From contig NZ_JBEHZE010000001.1 in NCBI RefSeq assembly GCF_041058985.1, positions 2,294,001 to 2,358,000 of the forward strand: a stretch of DNA of 64,000 nt, read 5' to 3'. This stretch comes from Hyphococcus lacteus. Its GTDB lineage: Bacteria; Pseudomonadota; Alphaproteobacteria; Caulobacterales; Parvularculaceae. The position numbers and the translations under genes are program-made. Positions 1 to 8,807 of this stretch are shown piece after piece; position 1 is the stretch's first letter; each line of letters begins with the position of its first letter. A model generated the notes under the pieces. The model ran no database searches. It was not told the origin of the DNA and was given only the letters and a program-made list of their open reading frames with translations.

Positions 1-27
1 GCGCTGAAAGCTTAGTGCGGTTTTGCT

Positions 28-110
28 GGATCCCGGCTCAAGGCCGGGATGACGGTGGCGGGGTTTCGACCCTATCCTAGGGCGTCATTGCGGGCTTGAC
101 CCGCAACGCC
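28..110. repeat. Two inverted copies of a short palindromic intergenic repeat
   Basis: The first hairpin has arms ATCCCGGC (30-37) and GCCGGGAT (43-50). The second has arms TTGCGGG (88-94) and CCCGCAA (100-106). Both share the layout CGTCAT, arm, CTTGA-like loop, arm; the first copy is read on the minus strand and the second on the plus strand, so they face each other. Short palindromes of this kind are scattered between genes in many alphaproteobacterial genomes. They lie just downstream of korB and may also stop transcription or stabilise the mRNA; that role is inferred. Confidence 0.6.
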
Positions 111-111
111 A

Positions 112-1113
112 CTAGTCTTTTTTCCAGACACTTCCCTTGCGCAGTGCATCGGCAACTTTTCCGGTGCGCTTGCCTTGGGTCGGATGGTGGCTCCAAAAAG
201 CGTCATCAAATGATGTCGTTGGTGCGCGATAGATAACACCCAACGGCATCGGAAAACCCTCTTTCGGTAGCGTCAACAGCATCTGTGCAATGCCGCGATT
301 GGTTTCGTCGTGAACCAGAATTTCTGAAACCGGTGTGTGATTGTCACCGACATCAACAATTTCAAGCGTAAGAGTTGAGGTATTGAGTTTCAGACCCTTT
401 GTGCCGCTGGCAAAAAGCAGTGGTTGGCCATGTTGAACGTGTAGCTGCGTTTCTTTGGCCTGCTTTTTATTGACGAAGTCTTCAAAGACATCCTTGTTAT
501 AAACGATGCAATTCTGGAAAATCTCAACAAAGGCAGCGCCCTTAAACTCGCGCGCAGCCGATAAAACCGGCGACAGGTTTTTCGTATCTGTATCAACGCC
601 ACGTGCAATGAACCGCGCGCCAGCACCAAGCGCAAATGCGCCCGGTGAAACAGGCGAGTCGATTGAACCGCTGGGCGTAGAAGGTGATCGCGTACCGGGA
701 CGCGATGTCGGGGAGTATTGCCCCTTGGTGAGGCCATAAATCTCGTTGTTGAACAACAATACCTGCACATCGACATTCCGGCGCAGGACATGAAGCAAAT
801 GATTGCCGCCAATCGAAAGGCCATCGCCGTCGCCAGTTACAATCCAGACATCGAGGTCAGGGTTGGCGATTTTAAGGCCGGTCGCAAAAGTCGGCGCGCG
901 CCCGTGGATCGTATGAAAACCATAGGCATTCATGTAATACGGAAAACGCGAAGAACAGCCGATCCCGGAAACAAACACTGTTTGATCAGGGTCTGCCTGA
1001 ACATCGGCTAGCGTTTTCTGGACGCATTTCAAGATCGCATAGTCGCCGCAGCCGGGGCACCAGCGGACTTCTTGGTCGGTTGCAAAATCTTTTGCTGTAA
1101 GAGGCTTGTTCAT
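112..1113 (-). CDS. korB: 2-oxoacid:ferredoxin oxidoreductase, beta subunit (KorB type)
   Basis: This is the thiamine-diphosphate-binding beta subunit of a two-subunit 2-oxoglutarate (2-oxoacid):ferredoxin oxidoreductase, which oxidatively decarboxylates a 2-oxoacid to acyl-CoA and reduces ferredoxin. The N-terminal CPGCGDY motif and the later GIGCSSR and FQNC cysteines fit the single [4Fe-4S] site of this subunit. GDGDGLSIGGNH followed by NNEIYGLTKGQ is the ThDP/Mg site. Start chosen at the ATG giving MNKPLTAKDF (333 aa); a longer frame would add about 24 poorly conserved residues that run back to korA. korA ends 10 bases upstream, so the two are one operon. The preferred substrate (2-oxoglutarate rather than pyruvate) is assigned by family resemblance. 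Confidence 0.93.
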   Translation of the reverse strand: MNKPLTAKDFATDQEVRWCPGCGDYAILKCVQKTLADVQADPDQTVFVSGIGCSSRFPYYMNAYGFHTIHGRAPTFATGLKIANPDLDVWIVTGDGDGLSIGGNHLLHVLRRNVDVQVLLFNNEIYGLTKGQYSPTSRPGTRSPSTPSGSIDSPVSPGAFALGAGARFIARGVDTDTKNLSPVLSAAREFKGAAFVEIFQNCIVYNKDVFEDFVNKKQAKETQLHVQHGQPLLFASGTKGLKLNTSTLTLEIVDVGDNHTPVSEILVHDETNRGIAQMLLTLPKEGFPMPLGVIYRAPTTSFDDAFWSHHPTQGKRTGKVADALRKGSVWKKD

Positions 1114-1123
1114 TGTCTTGTTC

Positions 1124-3010
1124 CTATTCCGCGGCCTGCATCTCGCCGGGCAGGTTGGCGCGGATGGCATCAGAAATTTCAGCAATTTTGAATGGCTGTC
1201 CTGAAACTTTATTCAGTTGCACAACTTCAATACCAAGTTTATCGCGAAGAAGCGTCGCACACTGACCAAAGTTCATCTCGGGCAGCAAAATTCGGTCATA
1301 TCCAGCCAAAAGCTCTCGGAGGTTTTTCGGCAGGGGGCTAAGCCAACGCAAATGAATTTGCGCGACATCAAGCCCGTCTTCGTTTGCTTGGTTGACCGCG
1401 CGCCAGATTGCACCATGGGTTGACCCCCAGCCGACGACAGCAAGTCGGCCTTTTTCGGGGCCTTGCTCAACCGCTTGATCGGGGATGTATTCTGCGATTG
1501 CGTCAATTTTTGCCGCGCGCATGTCGCCCATAACTTGGTGGTTTTGTGCGTCATAAGAAATATCGCCGGTTTCGATATCTTTTTCGAGCCCGCCGATACG
1601 GTGCGCAAGACCTTTCATGCCCGGAGCCACCCAAGGGCGGCCTAAGCTTTTTTCGTCACGCTTCCAGATTGCTCTTTTAACATCTACTGGGTCATCCGTC
1701 GTCGGTACATCAGGCGCAGCGTTTGTTTCGATCGGTGCGAAATCCGCCATTTCGGGCAAGGCCCAAGGGCCAGCCGCATTGGCAATATAACCGTCAGTCA
1801 ATAAGAACACAGGCGTCATGTGGCGTACGGCAGTGCGCGTGGCTTCGATAGCCGCTTCAAAACAATCGCCCGGTGACGATGTAGCAATCACAGGAAGAGG
1901 CGCGTCGGCATTTCGGCCGTAAACGGCTTGATATAGATCAGATTGCTCAGTCTTTGTTGGCAGGCCCGTCGAGGGGCCACCGCGCTGTGAGTTTACAATC
2001 ACCAGCGGCAATTCAGCGACCATGCCAAGGCCGATGGCTTCGCCCTTAAGCGCAATCCCCGGGCCAGACGAAGACGTTACACCGATTGCGCCACCGTAAG
2101 ATGCGCCAATAGCGGCGCAACATGCTGCAATCTCGTCTTCGGCCTGAAACGTTGCGACGCCGAGTTCACCCATTTTGGTAAGGTGGTGAAGGATCGGCGA
2201 GGCTGGTGTAATTGGATAGGAGCAAAAGATGATGTCACGATCCGCAAGTTCACCTGCGGCTGCGAGGCCAAGCGATAGGGCCTCTGCACCGGTAATCGAG
2301 CGATAGTCGCCTGCTTGCATTGGCGCTTCGCCGATGACGAATTGCGGCAATTCGGCTGAGAGTTCAGCGGTCTCTGCAAAGGCGTGCCCCGCGTCAAGCG
2401 CCGCAAGATTGCCCGTTAGGACATCGGGCGCTTTTTTTGCGAATTTTTTGTGTGCCCAGTCGATGATGGGCTGACGGTCGCGACCAAACATCCAAAGCAC
2501 CGTGCCGAGTGCCCAAAAGTTCTTGCACTGCTCGGCGTCGCTCTTGGAAAGACCGTGCGGTTTAACCGCCTCTAGGGTCTGCGTAGAAATATCAATCTCA
2601 ACGACCTGATAGTCATCGAGTTCACCAGTTTTGCGTGGATCGGCGGCGATGTTGGCTTTTGAGAAGTTGCGGTCGTTAAAAGCGTCCGTATTCAGAATAA
2701 TCAACGCGCCTTTTTGAAGGAGCGGTAAATTCACTTTAAGTGCGGCGGGGTTGAGTGCTACAAGAACATCGGGTTGGTCACCCGCTGTCGAAATCCGGCG
2801 CGCCCCGAGATTGATCTGGAATGCAGAGACCCCAAAGGTCGTCCCCACAGGGGCTCTGATCTCGGCTGGAAAATCTGGGAAGGTCGAAAAGTCTGAGCCA
2901 GCGAGTGCTGTTGATTCCGCAAATTGCGAGCCTAACAACTGAACACCGTCGCCAGAATCGCCCGCAAACCGGACTACGACCGATAGATTTTCTGGATTAA
3001 TTTTCGTCAT
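1124..3010 (-). CDS. korA: 2-oxoacid:ferredoxin oxidoreductase, fused gamma/alpha subunit (KorA type)
   Basis: This is the alpha subunit partner of KorB. The N-terminal part (FAGDSGDGVQLLGSQFAE and following, about residues 10-190) is the gamma domain. It is followed by the pyrimidine-binding alpha domain (about residue 235 onward, with the signature YPITPASPILHHL) and a C-terminal domain II. This gamma-alpha fusion is the usual form in aerobic and microaerobic 2-oxoglutarate oxidoreductases. Start chosen at MTKINPENL (628 aa); the upstream in-frame extension is cysteine-rich and does not resemble the family. It is the first gene of a korA-korB operon on the minus strand. The nearest upstream gene, the fsa-like aldolase, is divergent across about 340 bases. 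Confidence 0.93.
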   Translation of the reverse strand: MTKINPENLSVVVRFAGDSGDGVQLLGSQFAESTALAGSDFSTFPDFPAEIRAPVGTTFGVSAFQINLGARRISTAGDQPDVLVALNPAALKVNLPLLQKGALIILNTDAFNDRNFSKANIAADPRKTGELDDYQVVEIDISTQTLEAVKPHGLSKSDAEQCKNFWALGTVLWMFGRDRQPIIDWAHKKFAKKAPDVLTGNLAALDAGHAFAETAELSAELPQFVIGEAPMQAGDYRSITGAEALSLGLAAAGELADRDIIFCSYPITPASPILHHLTKMGELGVATFQAEDEIAACCAAIGASYGGAIGVTSSSGPGIALKGEAIGLGMVAELPLVIVNSQRGGPSTGLPTKTEQSDLYQAVYGRNADAPLPVIATSSPGDCFEAAIEATRTAVRHMTPVFLLTDGYIANAAGPWALPEMADFAPIETNAAPDVPTTDDPVDVKRAIWKRDEKSLGRPWVAPGMKGLAHRIGGLEKDIETGDISYDAQNHQVMGDMRAAKIDAIAEYIPDQAVEQGPEKGRLAVVGWGSTHGAIWRAVNQANEDGLDVAQIHLRWLSPLPKNLRELLAGYDRILLPEMNFGQCATLLRDKLGIEVVQLNKVSGQPFKIAEISDAIRANLPGEMQAAE

Positions 3011-3350
3011 GGATAAGACCCATTCGCCGTTTAGCCGGCTAGCATGGCAAAACTGCCCATAAAAACAAGCGCGTGCCAAACACGAAATATAACAAGGCCC
3101 GCACACTCGAAATTGGATATCTCAACCTCCGGCGAAGAAAACAAGCCCCCAAAGGGGTGGTCTCGCAACTTGGTGATAATTCGTCGCGGATAGGCCGATT
3201 TTTGCTTTTTAGCTGATTAGAAAAACTGCGAAACTCAGGTACTTAAGCGAGGTTAGCCGTCGCGCGCGCATAGACTATCTTGAGCGCCCCGTCCGGGTTA
3301 ATACGGGACTTTCCTTTGCCGCTTTAGATGATGAACAAGAAAGACTAGAG
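3011..3350. other. Intergenic region between divergent korA and the fsa-like gene
   Basis: This 340-base stretch has no credible gene. It must hold the promoters for korAB (minus) and the fsa-zntB-mscS run (plus). A CCCGT/ACGGG hairpin lies at about 3288-3307, within 50 bases of the aldolase start. No recognisable operator or riboswitch was seen. Confidence 0.5.
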
Positions 3351-4004
3351 ATGAAATTCTTTGTGGATACCGCAGAAATCAACGAAATCCGAGAATTGTT
3401 GCCTATGGGCATCGTGGATGGCGTTACGACTAATCCAAGCCTGATTATGAAGTCGGGCCGTGATTTCCGCGAAGTTGTGGCGGAAATCTGCGAATTGGTT
3501 GATGGGCCGGTCAGCGCCGAAGTTACTGCGCTTGAGGCCGACAAAATGATCGCCGAGGGTAAATCACTTGCGAAAATCGCGAATAATGTGACCGTCAAGC
3601 TGCCATTGACCGTTGATGGGCTCATCGCCTGTAAGGCGCTTTCTGGTGAAGGGATCGACACCAATGTGACGCTTTGCTTTTCAGCCAATCAGGCGTTGTT
3701 GGCCGCAAAGGCGGGCGCGACGTTTATTTCACCCTTTATTGGGCGTCTTGACGATATCAATATCGATGGCATGGATCTTATTCGTGAAATTCGCATGATT
3801 TACGATAACTATGATTTCCGCACGGAAATACTTGCGGCTTCCATTCGTTCTGCAAATCACGTTAAAGATTCAGCAATCGCAGGCGCGGACGTGGCTACAG
3901 CCCCGCCAAAAGTGTTGACAGCGCTCACTAAACATCCGCTTACGGATAAAGGGCTAGAGGCATTTATGGAAGACTGGGCGAAAACTGGCCAAAAGATTAT
4001 CTAG
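3351..4004 (+). CDS. fsa: Transaldolase / fructose-6-phosphate aldolase family protein (MipB/TalC/FsaA type)
   Basis: This is a small single-domain class I aldolase of the transaldolase family (217 aa, the usual size for the FsaA/TalC subgroup). The opening MKFFVDTAEINEIREL and GVTTNPSLI are characteristic of the subgroup, and the Schiff-base lysine is in NVTVKLPLT (about residue 85). Members either transfer dihydroxyacetone units in the pentose-phosphate pathway or cleave fructose 6-phosphate; the sequence alone does not decide which. It is cytoplasmic. It starts a same-strand run with zntB and mscS, with 24 bases to the next gene. Confidence 0.92.
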   Translation: MKFFVDTAEINEIRELLPMGIVDGVTTNPSLIMKSGRDFREVVAEICELVDGPVSAEVTALEADKMIAEGKSLAKIANNVTVKLPLTVDGLIACKALSGEGIDTNVTLCFSANQALLAAKAGATFISPFIGRLDDINIDGMDLIREIRMIYDNYDFRTEILAASIRSANHVKDSAIAGADVATAPPKVLTALTKHPLTDKGLEAFMEDWAKTGQKII

Positions 4005-4028
4005 TCCGCACCCTATAAGGATGCTTAT

Positions 4029-5036
4029 ATGACTGACCCGGCGACATCGTCGATGCCCACTGATTTTGATTCCGGACCGCCATTTGTTTTTGGTTTTGGA
4101 TTCAGCAATGGTCGAGCAACGGAGATGCGCTGGGAAGATGCTGCTGCCCATGCAGGCGAATATGATTTCGTCTGGCTTCACCTCAATATGAATAATGAAG
4201 TGGCGAAACGGTGGATCCGTGAGCAAAGCAATATTCCCTTTGCGGCTGCTAGCGCTTTATTGGCGGGTGAGACACGTCCTCGGGTTAGTAATTTTGAAAC
4301 CGGGCTTGTTGTTAATTTGCGCGGGGTAAACCTCAATGAAGGGGCCGAACCCGAAGACATGGTTTCCATCCGAATCTGGGCAACCCCAACACGCGTTATC
4401 ACGACCCGTCGGCGCAGGCTTATGGCCGCACAAGATTTGCGCAAAAGTTTGATGGACGGCGTAGAGGTTCAGACGTCGGGAGCATTGCTTGCGCGCTTGG
4501 CTGCAAAGCTGACTATGCGAACCGAGCCATATGTTCAGGAAATCGAAGAAGAAGTAGACGACCTCGAAGCAGCAATGTTGGATGAGGGAAGCGAAGGTCT
4601 TCGTCCGAAGCTGGCAGACACGCGGCAAGCAGCCGTGCATTTCCGCCGGTTCGTTGCTCCGCAACGCGACGCGCTCAACCGGTTGGCTAATGACGAATCT
4701 AGTTTGTTTGATGCGCATACGCGAACAGAGCTTCGGGAAATTGCCGATCGGGTCACACGCATGACAGAGGATATCGATGCGGCGCGCGAGCGGGCTATGG
4801 TTTTACAAGATCAATTAACTGACCAACGCGCCGAAGAAATGAACCGTAACATGATGGTGCTTTCGGTTGTTGCAGCGATTTTTCTGCCTCTCGGTTTTTT
4901 AACAGGTCTGTTTGGTATAAATGTCGGTGGTATGCCCGGTGTCGAAACGCCGATTGCATTTTGGCTGGTGGTTGCTGGCTGCGGAGTTCTCGGAATTGGA
5001 TTATTGATTATTTTCAGGTTGATAAAATGGTTGTAA
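4029..5036 (+). CDS. zntB: CorA/ZntB-family divalent cation transporter
   Basis: This is a CorA superfamily channel/transporter of 335 aa. It has a long cytoplasmic alpha/beta plus coiled-coil N-terminal domain and two C-terminal transmembrane helices. The helix-1 end reads LFGINVGGMPG, so the classic Mg-channel GMN is GIN, as in the zinc transporter branch ZntB. Zinc (or general divalent cation) transport is therefore favoured over magnesium uptake, by family inference. The stop codon overlaps the start of the MscS gene, indicating co-transcription and probably translational coupling. Confidence 0.85.
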   Translation: MTDPATSSMPTDFDSGPPFVFGFGFSNGRATEMRWEDAAAHAGEYDFVWLHLNMNNEVAKRWIREQSNIPFAAASALLAGETRPRVSNFETGLVVNLRGVNLNEGAEPEDMVSIRIWATPTRVITTRRRRLMAAQDLRKSLMDGVEVQTSGALLARLAAKLTMRTEPYVQEIEEEVDDLEAAMLDEGSEGLRPKLADTRQAAVHFRRFVAPQRDALNRLANDESSLFDAHTRTELREIADRVTRMTEDIDAARERAMVLQDQLTDQRAEEMNRNMMVLSVVAAIFLPLGFLTGLFGINVGGMPGVETPIAFWLVVAGCGVLGIGLLIIFRLIKWL

Positions 5037-7420
5037 CCGCCGTGCGCCAATCGCTGTTGGCGATTTTGGTTTTGGTCTCGGTTTTTGCGGCATCATTTGC
5101 GGGTTCAGATGCAACCGCACAAGAAAGCCGCACCCAGGAGATAGAACGCTCTAGTTCGACGATTGCGTCTATCAGGTCTGAAATAGACGATGGCAATCTC
5201 GAAAAAGCGGATGAGTTCGAAGTTACGCTTCGTGAATTGCGCGATGGATCGCGGCAACGGTTATCTTCTATTGAGCGCGAATTGGAAGCGGTTCGGGTTC
5301 AGGCGGACCTGCTCGGTCCGGCCCCCGGAGAAAACGAGCCGCCAGAAAGCGAGATCGTCGCATCGGAACGCAGCGCGCTTGAGACGCAGCGCGCGGGCCT
5401 TAATGGTGAACGAACGCGCGTGTCCGCCAACATCTATGAAACCGGAGAATTGCTAACGCGGTTATCGGGTGCGCGTGTTGGTACGCTTTATCGCTCCTTA
5501 CTGGAGCGTGGTGTTAGCCCGTTGGTGCCTAAGGTCTGGAGCGAAGCCTTTGCGTCGTTCGCGGATGTTTCATCTAGAATTCAACGATATTTTTTAGCGT
5601 GGGGCGATCGGAAACGTGAAAGCGGCGGGTATAATTTCTCGCTCGCAATCATTATCGGCGCGTTGGTGCTGTCGTTATTGATGTTTGGTCCGGTCAATCG
5701 TTGGGTCATGAGCACCTTTGCCGTTAGAATAGAAAAACGAAAACCAACACCACCCCGCCGCGTGATCGTCGCCGGAATGAAAATGGCGGCGCGAGCGGCA
5801 CCGGGTATTATTGGTGGACTGATCATCATTGAAACGCTTCGGGCGCAGGGGCTGTTGAACGGGGATGGCGTAGCGGCGGCGCGTGCATTCTGGATCGGTA
5901 TTCTTTCTATTCTTGTGGTCTCTGGTTTTACAGCGGGTTATTTCTCGCCCAGTTCTCCTGAGTGGCGCATCGCACCCATTGACGCAAAAAGGGCTCGGGT
6001 GGTTAGCCGCATCGCGATTTCCATTGCTGTTGTTCTTTCCCTTAAAACATTGCTGGGGGCCATTGGTATTGCGGCTAAGGCCGATGATGCGTTGATCCTT
6101 TTGGTTCGGGCGGCGGGTGCGATCGCCATTGCCGCGCTGATTTTTGCGCTGTGTCGAAGCGTGCTGTGGCAAGTGGAAGGTGATGCTAGCGGCGGTGGCT
6201 GGCGGTTAGTGCGTCGGTTCGGCCGCGTGTTTGCAATTGTTATAATTGCCGCGGCGCTGGTGGGTTATGTAAGCCTCGCTGATTTTGCTGCTACCCGAAT
6301 TTGCTTTGTGGCGCTCTTTGTTGGGCTTGCCTGGATTTTGCGGGCAATGCTGGCGGAAACGACATGGAGCTTGCGCAAAGGATTATTGCCTGGCGAAAAG
6401 AAAAATGACGAAGCTGTCTCTGAGAATTTCCATTTTTGGTCGCGGTTGAGCATTAATGTCATCTTGGTATTTCTACTTGCCCCTGTCTTTGCCGTTCTGT
6501 TTGGCGTGCCGCGCGATGCGGTTGGCGATATCGCAGGGCAAGCGTTGTTTGGATTTAACATTGGCGGCGTGCACATTCCCTCGGTCGCGAAACTGCTTGT
6601 GGCGGGTGTCGTTTTTGTGACCGTTATGGCGGTCACGCGTCTCGTTCAGTCGGGCGTCCAACGCGGGCCTTTGGCGCATTCTCGCGCTGATATCGGCGTT
6701 CAAAATTCACTGATTACGCTGCTTGGCTATGCCGGACTGGTCATCGCGCTTTTTGCGTCGATTTCTGCGCTCGGGTTTGACCTCGGTAATCTCGCACTGA
6801 TCGCTGGTGCGCTGTCCGTTGGTATCGGTTTTGGTCTTCAGTCGATCGTCAATAATTTTGTCTCTGGGCTTATCCTGTTATTTGAACGCCCGATCAAAGT
6901 TGGCGACTGGATCGTGACAACTTCGGGTGAGGGCACGGTTAAAAAAATCAGTGTACGTTCAACAGAAGTCGAAACATTTGATCGGTCGTCGATCATTATT
7001 CCGAATTCTGAGTTGATCTCGTCGACCGTCACAAACTGGACTCATAAAAACAAGATTGGCCGTGTGATCGTGCCGGTGGGCGTCACTTATGATGCTGACC
7101 CTGAAAAAGTGCGGGACATCCTGTTGGACTGTGCAAAATCGCACCCGTTAATTGTCGCTTATCCTGAGCCTTATGTGACGTGGATGGATTTTGGCGCATC
7201 GTCGCTTGATTTTGAAATCAGGGCTTACCTTAACGATATATCCAAAGGGCTAGGCGTTCGTACTGAGTTACGATTTGAAATATTCAAAAAACTCAAAGAA
7301 GCCGGGATCGAAATTCCGTTCCCACAACGCGATGTTCATATCAAGTCCGTACCCGAGGGTTTTGAACGGTCTAGCGATAAACCGGCATTAAGCGGCAATG
7401 GTGATCACAACAATGCTTGA
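5027..7420 (+). CDS. DUF3772-containing MscS-family mechanosensitive ion channel
   Basis: This is a large inner-membrane channel (797 aa from the chosen start). The start at 5027 overlaps zntB by 10 bases and gives a clean signal peptide (MVVTAVRQSLLAILVLVSVF, cleavage near ATA-QE). A periplasmic alpha-helical/coiled region (about residues 30-150) and a DUF3772-like stretch around SPLVPKVWSEAF precede about ten hydrophobic segments. The MscS core follows, with the pore helix GALSVGIGFGLQSIVNNFVS, then FERPIKVGDW and the cytoplasmic beta domain. These multi-TM MscS relatives open under hypo-osmotic stress. The 3' end overlaps the next gene by 8 bases. Confidence 0.9.
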   Translation: MVVTAVRQSLLAILVLVSVFAASFAGSDATAQESRTQEIERSSSTIASIRSEIDDGNLEKADEFEVTLRELRDGSRQRLSSIERELEAVRVQADLLGPAPGENEPPESEIVASERSALETQRAGLNGERTRVSANIYETGELLTRLSGARVGTLYRSLLERGVSPLVPKVWSEAFASFADVSSRIQRYFLAWGDRKRESGGYNFSLAIIIGALVLSLLMFGPVNRWVMSTFAVRIEKRKPTPPRRVIVAGMKMAARAAPGIIGGLIIIETLRAQGLLNGDGVAAARAFWIGILSILVVSGFTAGYFSPSSPEWRIAPIDAKRARVVSRIAISIAVVLSLKTLLGAIGIAAKADDALILLVRAAGAIAIAALIFALCRSVLWQVEGDASGGGWRLVRRFGRVFAIVIIAAALVGYVSLADFAATRICFVALFVGLAWILRAMLAETTWSLRKGLLPGEKKNDEAVSENFHFWSRLSINVILVFLLAPVFAVLFGVPRDAVGDIAGQALFGFNIGGVHIPSVAKLLVAGVVFVTVMAVTRLVQSGVQRGPLAHSRADIGVQNSLITLLGYAGLVIALFASISALGFDLGNLALIAGALSVGIGFGLQSIVNNFVSGLILLFERPIKVGDWIVTTSGEGTVKKISVRSTEVETFDRSSIIIPNSELISSTVTNWTHKNKIGRVIVPVGVTYDADPEKVRDILLDCAKSHPLIVAYPEPYVTWMDFGASSLDFEIRAYLNDISKGLGVRTELRFEIFKKLKEAGIEIPFPQRDVHIKSVPEGFERSSDKPALSGNGDHNNA

Positions 7421-7661
7421 GTTGAGGCCCAACTGCGAGCGCTGTGATAAGGACCTGCCGCCAGAGGCCGATGCGCGGATTTGTACGTTCGAATGTACAT
7501 TTTGCGTGGCATGCGCAGAGACCGACCTAAAGGGCGTTTGCCCAAATTGCGGTGGAAATTTCGTCCCGCGTCCAATCCGACCTTTGTCATTGCTAGGTCG
7601 GTTTCCGCCGTCAACGAAGCGTGTGCTAAAAAAACGGAGTAGGGTATGGCCAGCTACATGA
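7413..7661 (+). CDS. DUF1272 family small cysteine-rich protein
   Basis: This is a short protein (82 aa) beginning MLELRPNCERCDKDLPP, the typical opening of DUF1272. It has paired cysteines CERC, CTFEC/CVAC and CPNCGG, which should bind zinc, followed by NFVPRPIRP. No function is established for the family. The start overlaps the mscS stop by 8 bases and the 3' end overlaps the following membrane-protein gene by 16 bases, so it is part of the same transcript. The C-terminal tail beyond the zinc domain is basic. Confidence 0.85.
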   Translation: MLELRPNCERCDKDLPPEADARICTFECTFCVACAETDLKGVCPNCGGNFVPRPIRPLSLLGRFPPSTKRVLKKRSRVWPAT

Positions 7662-8071
7662 TCCTCGCTGGGGCAGGCATCTTTTTTCTGCTCGGGTTCT
7701 TGCATCTGATCTATAGCTTTCTGGATGTAAAAGACCCAAAGCGCTTTGTGCCCGCTACACCGGAATTACTGGTAGCGCTTCAGAATACAACAATCCGCAT
7801 GCGAAAAGATGCCAAGAACTTTTGGCTGTCTTCGTTGGGTTTTCACTTTAGCCATAGCGTCGGTGTTTTATTTTACGCATTCATTGTGGGGTATTGCGCA
7901 TTAGTGCGTCCTGACTTTTTTGCTGATTACATCATCCGAATTGTTGTGGTTCTGGTGGGTGCATCTTATGTGGCGATGGCGCGGGCGTTCTGGTTTATCA
8001 TCCCGTTGGTTGGTGCTGTTTTAGGTGTCGGTCTAATCGGTATTGGCTTGGCCATTCTATATCCCTATTGA
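7646..8071 (+). CDS. Small four-helix membrane protein of unknown function
   Basis: This 141-aa protein has hydrophobic segments at about residues 4-27, 62-85, 90-110 and 113-138, consistent with four transmembrane helices. Between helices 1 and 2 lies a soluble stretch with a charged TIRMRKDAKNFW patch. I do not recognise a functional family with confidence. It overlaps the DUF1272 gene and is followed 21 bases later by a FAH-family hydrolase, so it belongs to the plus-strand run. Confidence 0.75.
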   Translation: MASYMILAGAGIFFLLGFLHLIYSFLDVKDPKRFVPATPELLVALQNTTIRMRKDAKNFWLSSLGFHFSHSVGVLFYAFIVGYCALVRPDFFADYIIRIVVVLVGASYVAMARAFWFIIPLVGAVLGVGLIGIGLAILYPY

Positions 8072-8092
8072 TCGCCTTACGAAGGAAGTAAA

Positions 8093-8782
8093 ATGAATTT
8101 CGTGATTGACCCGCCTACGCAAGCCGTTGTGTCGGTATATGGTGGCGGAGCGTTTCCCGTACGCCGTATTTTTTGTATCGGGCGGAACTATGCGGATCAT
8201 GTTCGTGAAATGGGGGGCGATCCGAAAAAATCATCGCCGGTATTTTTTACCAAACCTGCCGATGCCGTAGCGGCGAATAATTCGGTTATTCCTTATCCCC
8301 AAAGTACGGATGATCTTCACTTTGAAGGGGAGTTGGTATTGGCGCTTAAAACGGGGGGACAGAATATAGAAACGCCCGAGGCTGCGCGCGATCTGATTTT
8401 TGGTTACGCCGCGGGCTGTGATTTAACCCGCCGGGATATTCAAGCCAGGGCCAAGGACGCGCGCGGACCGTGGGACACGTCAAAAGGGTTCGATTTTTCT
8501 GCACCGATGGGCGACATCCACCGCATAACGGATGTCGGTGACCTCTCTGACGCGCGATTGGAAACGCGCATCAATGGCGAATTGCGCCAAGGCGCGCCAT
8601 TGTCGCTGATGATATGGTCGCCAGAAGAGATCATCATGTCACTTTCGAAATTGTTTGCGTTGAAAGCGGGCGATTTGATTTTCACCGGAACCCCCGAAGG
8701 CGTCGGGGAGTTAAAGCGCGGGGATCAATTGAATGTGACCATTGGCGATCAGCTTCGGCTCGACTTCACGCTCGCGACGTGA
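8093..8782 (+). CDS. Fumarylacetoacetate hydrolase family protein
   Basis: This 229-aa protein is of the FAH fold, which includes fumarylacetoacetase C-terminal domains, fumarylpyruvate hydrolases and acylpyruvases. It shows CIGRNYADHVREMGG, the metal-binding FEGELVLA and YAAGCDLTRRDIQ, and the C-terminal FTGTPEGVGELKRGD, all typical. These enzymes use Mg/Mn to cleave C-C bonds in 1,3-diketo acids or decarboxylate oxaloacetate. The particular substrate cannot be read from the sequence, and no aromatic degradation genes are adjacent. A good ribosome-binding site (GAAGGA) precedes the ATG. Confidence 0.88.
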   Translation: MNFVIDPPTQAVVSVYGGGAFPVRRIFCIGRNYADHVREMGGDPKKSSPVFFTKPADAVAANNSVIPYPQSTDDLHFEGELVLALKTGGQNIETPEAARDLIFGYAAGCDLTRRDIQARAKDARGPWDTSKGFDFSAPMGDIHRITDVGDLSDARLETRINGELRQGAPLSLMIWSPEEIIMSLSKLFALKAGDLIFTGTPEGVGELKRGDQLNVTIGDQLRLDFTLAT

Positions 8783-8807
8783 TTTGAGAGCGAGAGGAGC
8801 AAACTCA

